From HGM12669 sp048527645 (lineage in GTDB: Bacteria; Bacillota; Clostridia; Oscillospirales; CAG-272), in contig DBGFNI010000113.1 of the NCBI GenBank assembly GCA_048527645.1, forward strand, positions 1-11,887: a stretch of 11,887 nt of DNA. Reading direction: 5' to 3'. This document shows positions 5,730 to 11,887 of the stretch, one piece after another (positions within the stretch are counted from its first letter, which is position 1; each line of letters opens with the position of its first letter). The position numbers were made by a program, and so were the translations under genes. Under the pieces are notes generated by a model. The model was not told the DNA's origin and did no database searches. It saw only the letters and a program-made list of their open reading frames with translations.

Positions 5730-7433
5730 ATGAGCAACAACCAACCGATCGACTTTTCCGCTTTGGCGCAGCTGCTGTTTCCGCACGTCACCCTGACGCC
5801 CGCACAGCTCGAAGAAAAATATCCTCCCCGCGCGCTGCGCGAGGGAGAAAAGATCACCCGTTTTGCGCCCAGTCCCACCGGGTATGTGCATTTCGGCGGG
5901 ATGTATCAGGTGCTGATTGATGAGCGGCTGGCACATTTGAGCGGCGGACGGGTATATCTGCGCATCGAGGACACCGACGCAAAGCGCGAAGTCGCCGACG
6001 CGGCGCAGGGGCTGATCCGCACGCTTGCGCATTACGGCATTCACTTTGACGAGGGCGCCGATACCGATGAAAGCGGAAACATCTGCGACCGGGGCGAATA
6101 CGGACCGTATCAGCAGTCCCGCCGCGCGGAAATTTATCATGTCTATGCAAAGCGGCTGGTGGCGCAGGGGCATGCGTATCCCGTCTTTTCCACAGATGAG
6201 GAACTGCAAAAGGCACTTGCCGCGGATAAAAAAACCGAGAACAAGACAAAAGACTGGGAGGCGCAGGCAGATGCGCGGCGCGCGCAGAAGCTGGCAGACC
6301 GCACCTTTACACTGGAGCAGGTGCAAAGCGCGCTTGCCCGCGGAGAGCATTTTGTGCTGCGGCTTTGGGCAGACGGCGACCCGGAAAAGAAAATTCCTTT
6401 CACAGATCTTGTGAAGGGCAAGCTGGAGATCCCCGAAAACGACGAGGACTTTGTTCTGCTGAAATCCGACGGCATTCCGACCTACCACTTTGCACACGCG
6501 GTGGATGACCACCTGATGGGCACCACGCACGTCGTGCGCGGCGAAGAATGGCTGCCCTCGCTGTCCAAGCATCTGATGCTGTTCCGCTTCTTGGGATTTC
6601 GCGCGCCGAAATATCTGCACACGGCGCAAATCATGCGGCTGGACGAAAACGGCAATAAGAAAAAGCTCTCCAAGCGCGATATGGGCGCGAAAATGGAGGA
6701 CTTTGACCGCATGGGCTACGAGCCGGTCAGCGTCATGGAATACCTGATGACGCTGCTCAATTCCAACTATGAGGAATGGCGTGCGCAAAACCCCGATCAG
6801 CCGTATACTGCCTTTCCGTTCTCCATCAAAAAAATGAGTCCCTCAGGATGCCTGTTTGACTTTGACAAGCTCTCCGACGTCGCGAAAAACACGCTGGCGA
6901 AAATGGACGCGGCACAGGTCTATGACGGGCTGCACACGTGGGCAAAGGAATACGCACCCGATTTTGACAAAAAACTGCAAGACCGCGACTACGCATTACA
7001 AATTTTAAGCATCGGCCGCGGCGGCAAAAAGCCCCGGAAGGATTACGGCACCTATCAGCAGGTGATGGAATATATGGCGCTGTTCTACGATGACACCTTC
7101 CGCGTGCTTGACCGAATCGACCCGAAATTCCCCGTTTCAGACGTCAAAAAAGCGCTCAGCGCTTTTGCCGATTCGTATGCGCCGGGAGACGACCAAAACA
7201 CCTGGTTTGAAAAAATCAAAGCCATCGCCCGCGATCTGGGCTATGCCGACGATATGAAGGCATACAAGGCAAACCCCGACTCCTATCCGGGGAATGTGGG
7301 AGACATCAGCATGTTCTTGCGCATCGCCGTCACCGGGAAGCTGGCAAGCCCGGATATGTACGCGGTGATGCAAATCATCGGCAAAGAGCGTGTGATCAGC
7401 CGCATCCGCGCATATCTGCAAACACTTGACTGA
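5730..7433 (+). CDS. gltX: Glutamate--tRNA ligase (GluRS), long Clostridia form
   Basis: A 567-residue class I aminoacyl-tRNA synthetase that charges tRNA-Glu. The HIGH-type signature is PSPTGYVHFGG (H54, G56, G57), followed by YLRIEDTDAKREV, typical of GluRS. The KMSKS-type loop is K312-L-S-K-R316 in KKKLSKRDMG. Between them is a recognition segment, DGIPTYHFAHAVDDHLMGTT. The helical C-terminal anticodon-binding region runs from about residue 370 to the end. The protein is longer than the usual 480-500 residues, with about 45 residues before the catalytic domain. Many bacterial GluRS have cysteines in the segment after the connective peptide start (PCFC-like); here it reads PVFST (151-155), so that zinc-type site is absent. 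The next gene is glnS, so this enzyme need not misacylate tRNA-Gln. Confidence 0.92.
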   Translation: MSNNQPIDFSALAQLLFPHVTLTPAQLEEKYPPRALREGEKITRFAPSPTGYVHFGGMYQVLIDERLAHLSGGRVYLRIEDTDAKREVADAAQGLIRTLAHYGIHFDEGADTDESGNICDRGEYGPYQQSRRAEIYHVYAKRLVAQGHAYPVFSTDEELQKALAADKKTENKTKDWEAQADARRAQKLADRTFTLEQVQSALARGEHFVLRLWADGDPEKKIPFTDLVKGKLEIPENDEDFVLLKSDGIPTYHFAHAVDDHLMGTTHVVRGEEWLPSLSKHLMLFRFLGFRAPKYLHTAQIMRLDENGNKKKLSKRDMGAKMEDFDRMGYEPVSVMEYLMTLLNSNYEEWRAQNPDQPYTAFPFSIKKMSPSGCLFDFDKLSDVAKNTLAKMDAAQVYDGLHTWAKEYAPDFDKKLQDRDYALQILSIGRGGKKPRKDYGTYQQVMEYMALFYDDTFRVLDRIDPKFPVSDVKKALSAFADSYAPGDDQNTWFEKIKAIARDLGYADDMKAYKANPDSYPGNVGDISMFLRIAVTGKLASPDMYAVMQIIGKERVISRIRAYLQTLD

Positions 7434-7480
7434 AATCAAAGCAATCTCTGTAAATCTGTAAAACCGAAAGGAACGACCCA

Positions 7481-9142
7481 ATGGAAAATCTGGAAAAAAA
7501 TGAATCAATGCCGCTTGCCTCCAATTTCATTCATGAACAGATCGACCGCGACCTTGCGGAAGGAAAGGTGACCAAGATTCACACCCGCTTCCCGCCGGAG
7601 CCCAACGGTTATCTGCACATCGGGCACTGCAAGGCGCTGATTATCGACTTCGGCACCGCTGAAAAATACAACGGTCTGTGCAATTTGCGCATGGACGATA
7701 CCAATCCGGCCAAGGAGGACACCGAATATGTTGACGCCATCCAGCAGGATATCCATTGGCTGGGCTTTGACTGGGGTGACCGCTTTTTCTACGGCTCCGA
7801 CTATTTTGAGCAGGACTATGCGTTTGCCGTGGAACTGATCCGCAAGGGGCTGGCGTATGTCTGTGAGTTGAGCCCCGATCAGATGGAGCAATACCGGGGT
7901 GATCTGACGCACCCCGCGGTATCACCCTATCGCGATCGACCCATCGAGGAGAGTCTCGACCTGTTTGAGCGCATGAAAAACGGGGAGTTCCCGGAGGGGA
8001 AATACACCCTGCGCGCCAAAATCGACCTGGCGTCGGGCAACTTCTGGCTGCGCGATCCCGTTTTGTACCGCATCAAATATACCGAGCATCACCGTCAGGG
8101 CAAGAAATGGTGCATTTATCCCATGTATGACTTCGCGCATCCGATTCAGGACGCGCTGGAGGGCGTGACGCATTCTCTGTGTTCGCTGGAATATGAAATT
8201 CACCGCCCGCTGTACGACTGGGTCATTCAGAATGTGTCCGTCCCCTCCAAGCCCCGGCAAATTGAATTTGCTCGGCTCAATCTGACCTACACCGTTCTGT
8301 CCAAGCGCTTTTTGCGCTATCTGGTGGAGAATAAGCTGGTGGACGGTTGGGACGACCCGCGCATGCCCACACTGTGCGGACTGCGCCGCCGCGGCTACAC
8401 CCCCGGCTCCATCAAAGACTTCATCTCCCGCGCGGGCGTGGCAAAGACGGATTCTCTGGTCGACATCGGGCTGCTGGAGCACTGCGTGCGGGAAGAGCTG
8501 AATGCCAAGGCTCAGCGCCGCATCTGCGTTTTGGATCCCATCAAGGTTGTCATTGACAACTACCCTGACGACCGTGTGGAATATTTCCCGCTGCCCAACA
8601 ACCCGACAGACGAAAACGCCGGCACGCGTAATGTCGCCTTTACCAAAGAAATCTATATCGACGCTTCCGATTTTGCAGAGGTTCCCCCGCCGAAGTTCTT
8701 CCGCTTAAAGCCGGGCGGCGAGGTGCGCCTAATGGGCGCGTATATCATCAAGTGCGGTGATATCGTGAAAAACGAAGACGGCACCGTGCGCGAAATTCAC
8801 GCCACCGCGGATCTGGTCACCGGTAACGGCAACCCGACCGACCGCAAAGTCAAAGGGACCGTTCACTGGGTCAGCGCAAGCGCGTGCACGGAGGTGGATT
8901 GCATGCTCTATGACCGCCTCTTCGTCACGGAAAACATGAACGCCGTGGATTCCGCACAGTATGTCGAGCATCTGAATCCCGACTCTCTGTGTGTAAAAAC
9001 CGGCTGCAAGGCGGAAGCCTCTCTTGCCGACGCGAAGCCGGGCGAATCCTTCCAGTTTGTCCGCGTGGGCTATTTCTCCAAAGATCCCAAGACCGGCGCC
9101 TTCAACCGCACCGTGACGCTGAAGGACAGCTATAAAAAATAA
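7481..9142 (+). CDS. glnS: Glutamine--tRNA ligase (GlnRS)
   Basis: A 553-residue class I aminoacyl-tRNA synthetase that charges tRNA-Gln directly, essentially the length of E. coli GlnRS (about 554). The HIGH motif is exact (H46-I-G-H49) within PEPNGYLHIGHCKA, the form that separates GlnRS from GluRS. LRMDDTNPAKED, YPMYDFAHPIQDALEGVTHS and the KMSKS-type V272-L-S-K-R276 follow. The LVDGWDDPRMPTL segment and the C-terminal beta-barrel anticodon domain (from about 340) are complete. AAAGGA (7467-7472) sits eight bases before the start. GlnRS is absent from many Firmicutes, which make Gln-tRNA through GatCAB, so its presence is lineage-informative and was probably acquired long ago. The 47-base gap from gltX shows no terminator, suggesting co-expression of the two ligases. 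Confidence 0.95.
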   Translation: MENLEKNESMPLASNFIHEQIDRDLAEGKVTKIHTRFPPEPNGYLHIGHCKALIIDFGTAEKYNGLCNLRMDDTNPAKEDTEYVDAIQQDIHWLGFDWGDRFFYGSDYFEQDYAFAVELIRKGLAYVCELSPDQMEQYRGDLTHPAVSPYRDRPIEESLDLFERMKNGEFPEGKYTLRAKIDLASGNFWLRDPVLYRIKYTEHHRQGKKWCIYPMYDFAHPIQDALEGVTHSLCSLEYEIHRPLYDWVIQNVSVPSKPRQIEFARLNLTYTVLSKRFLRYLVENKLVDGWDDPRMPTLCGLRRRGYTPGSIKDFISRAGVAKTDSLVDIGLLEHCVREELNAKAQRRICVLDPIKVVIDNYPDDRVEYFPLPNNPTDENAGTRNVAFTKEIYIDASDFAEVPPPKFFRLKPGGEVRLMGAYIIKCGDIVKNEDGTVREIHATADLVTGNGNPTDRKVKGTVHWVSASACTEVDCMLYDRLFVTENMNAVDSAQYVEHLNPDSLCVKTGCKAEASLADAKPGESFQFVRVGYFSKDPKTGAFNRTVTLKDSYKK

Positions 9143-9192
9143 CAGCGGCAAGCCGCACGACCGCCATTGCCGACAGAGATAAGGAAAGCACG

Positions 9193-11421
9193 ATGCAACT
9201 GATTATCGCCGAGAAGCCGAGTTTGGGGCGAAACATTGTCGCCGCCATTCAGTCCGGAAAGAAAGATACGCTTGTCCGGCGCACCGGCTATTTTGAGGGA
9301 AAGCAATATCTTGTCACATGGGCGTTCGGCCATTTGTTCTCCCTATGCGACATTGAATACTACAATCCCTCGCCGCGCGGGGACAACCGCTGGTGTATGG
9401 AAAATCTGCCGTGCTTTCCCAAGCGGTTTGCCTTTCAGCTGCGGCAGGAGCAGGGACACACGGACGACGGCGTGGAGAAGCAGTTTGCCCTCATCCGCTC
9501 CCTGTGCAACCGGGAGGACGTCGATACCCTGATCAACGCGGGCGACGCGGATCGGGAGGGAGAAATCATCGTGCGGCTGTGCTTGGAGCACGCCATGACG
9601 CCCGAAGCGCTTGCCAAAAAGCAACAGCGCCGCCTGTGGCTACCGGATCAGACGCCGCAGACCGTGCTGGCCGCGCTGGAAACGCTGCCCCCGGCGCAAA
9701 ACTATGAGCTTTTGGCGCGGGAGGGCTATGCACGCACCTATATCGACTGGCTGTACGGCGTGAACCTCACCCGCTACGCAACGCTGCGCTCCGGCAGCTT
9801 TCTGCGCGTCGGACGCGTCATTGTGCCCATCGTGCAGGCGATCTATGACCGGGATATGGCAATCCGCAATTTTGTCAGCGATACTTACTATTCCCTTTCC
9901 TCCTGTGCCCAAACCAACGGAGAAAAGGTGGAGCTGAACTCCAAAGTAAAATTTGAAAAAAGTCCCGATCTGCCGCCGGACGCGGCAGATGCCGCGGCAC
10001 AGAGCGAAGCGCTGCAAAAAGCCGCCTTTTACAACGCCGGCGGCGCAAAGGTGGTCAGCGTCAAGCGAAAGAAAGACAAAATTGCCCCCGGCAAGCTCTA
10101 TTCTCTGACCAAGCTGCAAAATGCTCTGGGCAAAAAGTACAAGATGCCCATGGAGCAAAGCCTTGCCGTGCTGCAAAAGCTGTACGAAGCAGGCTATGTC
10201 ACCTATCCCCGTACCAACTCCGAATACCTTGCCACCGCGGAAAAGGATAAAATCCGCAAAATCATCGACGGCGTGCGCACGATGGGATATCCCGTTGTGT
10301 TCAAGGAAGGCAAAAATATCTTTGACGACAGCAAAATCGAGAGCCACTCCGCACTGACCCCGACCTACAAGCTCCCGGACAAAAACGCACTGACCGAGGA
10401 CGAAAAGAAGGTATACGGCATGATTATCCGGCGCTTTGCGGCGGTCTTTTGCGAAAAGGACTGCATCGCGGACAAGACGGAAATCACCGTGGATGTGGCA
10501 GGCGGCGGAGACGGCAGTCCGGGAAAAGGGGAAACCTTTGTGCTCAAGGGCACAATCATTCGCGAGCCGGGCTGGACAAAATATGACGACTACAACGGCC
10601 GCGACAAAATTCTGCCCGCCTTAAAGGAGGGGGACGAGGTCGCCGTTGATTTTGCCCCCGTCGCCAAGGAAACCTCTCCGCCCAAGCACTATACCATTGA
10701 GACGCTCAACAACTATCTGAAAAACCCCTTCAAGGAGGACAAGGCACGTGCCGCCGCAGCGCAAAAGGCGCGCGCGGAGGACGATGAGGACAGCGAGGGC
10801 GATGACAGCGAGGACTACCGCGCGATCTTCGAGGGGCTGGAGCTGGGTACGGAAGCCACCCGCACCGGCATCATCGACAACGCGCGAAAAAGCAAATATA
10901 TCCAACTGAAAAAAGACGTGTACACCATCCTGCCCGCGGGCGAGGTTCTGATCGAGTCGCTGCGCCGCATGGGAATTGTGATGGACAAATATAAAACCGC
11001 GCAAATGGGCCGCGCGCTCAAGCAGGTGTACCGGGGCGAGATCTCGGTGGAGGACAGCGTGCAGCTGGCGCAGGAGGAGATCCGGCATGTCTTTGAACTG
11101 ACTGCCACACCCGCGCCGCCGGAGCAGGACACAGACGACGGCTGCATGGGAGACGTCATCGGCGTCTGCCCGCTGTGCAAAAAGGGTGAGGTGCGCCGCA
11201 CCGCCTTCGGCTACGGCTGCAGCGCATGGCAAAACGGCTGCAAATTTACCATTCGCGGCGTCATTTGCGACCGGGTCATTTCCAAATCCAACGCCGCGCT
11301 GATCATCACAACCGGGAAAAGTGCAAAAATTCAGGGCTTTGTGTCCAAGCGCACCGGAAAAGCCTTTGACGCGACGCTGGTGCTGCAGCCGGACGGCAAG
11401 CTGCACTTTGATTTTTCCTGA
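9193..11421 (+). CDS. topB: DNA topoisomerase III (type IA)
   Basis: A 742-residue type IA topoisomerase that passes single strands through a transient break, decatenating DNA and working with RecQ-type helicases. The N-terminal TOPRIM domain has EKPSLG (E7) and the metal triad DxDxE in GDADREGE (D118, D120, E122). The catalytic tyrosine is Y338 in the YPRTNSEYL motif. GTEATRTGIIDNARK marks the last core helix region. A four-cysteine zinc ribbon lies near the C-terminus (C659, C662, C676, C683), followed by a small repeat ending KLHFDFS. A short acidic, Ala-rich linker (about 515-545) precedes the conserved EDYRAIFEGLELG stretch. AAGGAA (9181-9186) supports the start. Such enzymes also occur on conjugative elements, but no mobility gene is nearby, so a chromosomal copy is favoured. 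Confidence 0.95.
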   Translation: MQLIIAEKPSLGRNIVAAIQSGKKDTLVRRTGYFEGKQYLVTWAFGHLFSLCDIEYYNPSPRGDNRWCMENLPCFPKRFAFQLRQEQGHTDDGVEKQFALIRSLCNREDVDTLINAGDADREGEIIVRLCLEHAMTPEALAKKQQRRLWLPDQTPQTVLAALETLPPAQNYELLAREGYARTYIDWLYGVNLTRYATLRSGSFLRVGRVIVPIVQAIYDRDMAIRNFVSDTYYSLSSCAQTNGEKVELNSKVKFEKSPDLPPDAADAAAQSEALQKAAFYNAGGAKVVSVKRKKDKIAPGKLYSLTKLQNALGKKYKMPMEQSLAVLQKLYEAGYVTYPRTNSEYLATAEKDKIRKIIDGVRTMGYPVVFKEGKNIFDDSKIESHSALTPTYKLPDKNALTEDEKKVYGMIIRRFAAVFCEKDCIADKTEITVDVAGGGDGSPGKGETFVLKGTIIREPGWTKYDDYNGRDKILPALKEGDEVAVDFAPVAKETSPPKHYTIETLNNYLKNPFKEDKARAAAAQKARAEDDEDSEGDDSEDYRAIFEGLELGTEATRTGIIDNARKSKYIQLKKDVYTILPAGEVLIESLRRMGIVMDKYKTAQMGRALKQVYRGEISVEDSVQLAQEEIRHVFELTATPAPPEQDTDDGCMGDVIGVCPLCKKGEVRRTAFGYGCSAWQNGCKFTIRGVICDRVISKSNAALIITTGKSAKIQGFVSKRTGKAFDATLVLQPDGKLHFDFS

Positions 11422-11494
11422 TCCCTGTTTTTCGCCCGACACGTTTTCACAGTGTTGGAAAGTTTACGGTTTTTGAAAGAAAGGATGCTCGCCC
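11422..11494 (+). other. 73-base spacer between topB and mrnC
   Basis: A possible 6-bp stem with one wobble (CGACAC with GTGTTG, near 11438-11458) lies here, without an adjacent U-run. AAAGGA (11480-11485) is the ribosome binding site of mrnC. No clear terminator or promoter is visible, so read-through from topB is plausible. Confidence 0.35.
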
Positions 11495-11881
11495 ATGGCA
11501 CAGCAAAATACGGATCCGTACCAATACAGCACAGCGGCGCTGGCATATCTAGGTGACGCCGTTTTGGAGGTACAGACGCGTCTGCGACTGGTGCAGACAG
11601 GCATCGCAAACCCCGGGCGGCTCAACGCCATGGCGAAGGACTATGTGACCGCGAAGGCGCAAAGCACACGGCTGGAAAAGCTGCTCCCGATCCTAAGCGA
11701 ACAGGAGCGCAGCGTCTTCCTCCGCGGACGAAACAAGTCGGGCGCCCATCCCAAGAGCGCCGACGCGCAGGAATATCGCCGGGCAACCGGTCTGGAGGCG
11801 CTTTTCGGCTATCTGTATCTGGACGGACAAACCGGGCGGCTGCAAGAACTGTTCGATATTTATTTTGACTTGGAGCCGTAA
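11495..11881 (+). CDS. mrnC: Mini-ribonuclease III
   Basis: A 128-residue endoribonuclease made of the RNase III catalytic domain only, without the double-stranded RNA-binding domain. In B. subtilis it matures the ends of 23S rRNA. The signature AYLGDAVLEVQTR carries the catalytic-type D21 and E25, and a second acidic cluster lies at E101 in GLEALFGYLYLDG. LRGRNKSGAHPKSADAQEYRRATG matches the family's conserved central basic region (about 77-99). The length fits mini-III enzymes (about 120-140). The start has AAAGGA at a nine-base spacing. In B. subtilis mrnC lies in the gltX-cysE-cysS cluster; here gltX is also nearby, but with glnS and topB between. The stop codon ends six bases before the window edge, so any downstream partner is not visible. 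Confidence 0.93.
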   Translation: MAQQNTDPYQYSTAALAYLGDAVLEVQTRLRLVQTGIANPGRLNAMAKDYVTAKAQSTRLEKLLPILSEQERSVFLRGRNKSGAHPKSADAQEYRRATGLEALFGYLYLDGQTGRLQELFDIYFDLEP

Positions 11882-11887
11882 CACACA

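Noticed and set aside
5709..6788. Long - strand open frame (359 codons) opposite gltX
   Set aside because: It mirrors the GluRS catalytic domain, shows no recognisable motif and has no plausible ribosome binding context.
9145..9156. GCGG-CAAG-CCGC hairpin after glnS as a terminator
   Set aside because: The stem has only four pairs and no U-run follows.
9193..11421. topB as a sign of an integrative conjugative element
   Set aside because: No integrase, relaxase, conjugation or replication gene is nearby, and the flanking genes are housekeeping.
10621..11442. Long - strand open frame (273 codons) opposite topB
   Set aside because: It is a shadow of the topoisomerase reading frame, with no recognisable domain.

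Overview
The window is a GC-rich stretch with eleven protein genes, all on the + strand. They are closely packed and mostly preceded by AAAGGA or AGGAG-type ribosome binding sites. Mini-ribonuclease III, a QueT transporter, a Clostridia-style glutamyl-tRNA synthetase and a Firmicutes-style topoisomerase III point to a GC-rich Clostridia bacterium, plausibly Oscillospirales/Ruminococcaceae. That placement is inference from gene families only. No tRNA, rRNA, CRISPR array, insertion sequence or phage gene was recognised.

Layout. Positions 1-210 are non-coding and look like a divergent promoter region. A + strand promoter (152-180) serves the first gene, and a mirror-image - strand promoter (1-30) would serve a gene left of the window. 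The first gene (211-960) is a TIM-barrel sugar isomerase/epimerase. Next is a structured leader (about 985-1065) resembling a preQ1-type riboswitch. It lies directly before queT (1081-1623), the membrane subunit of a queuosine-precursor transporter. A TMEM165/GDT1-type cation exchanger (1701-2381), a radical SAM protein of the YhcC/YtqA (MnmL) group (2398-3360), a CapA-like lipoprotein (3420-4493), an ArsC-fold thioredoxin-like protein (4599-4955) and a glyoxalase II-like metallo-hydrolase (5048-5689) follow. The second half holds gltX (5730-7433), glnS (7481-9142), topB (9193-11421) and mrnC (11495-11881).

How the genes fit together. Several concern tRNA. QueT supplies precursor for queuosine at the wobble base of Asp/Asn/His/Tyr tRNAs. 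YtqA-type radical SAM proteins act in mnm5s2U synthesis at the wobble base of Glu/Gln/Lys tRNAs. GluRS and GlnRS charge two of those tRNAs, and mini-RNase III processes 23S rRNA. This theme is inference from neighbourhood, since the other genes look like ordinary housekeeping functions. I see no strong intrinsic terminator between genes, so long co-transcripts are possible.

Novelty. I found no clear undescribed multi-gene system. The items most worth checking are the variant preQ1-like leader before queT, including a hairpin set that can exchange partners, and the divergent promoter pair at the left edge.
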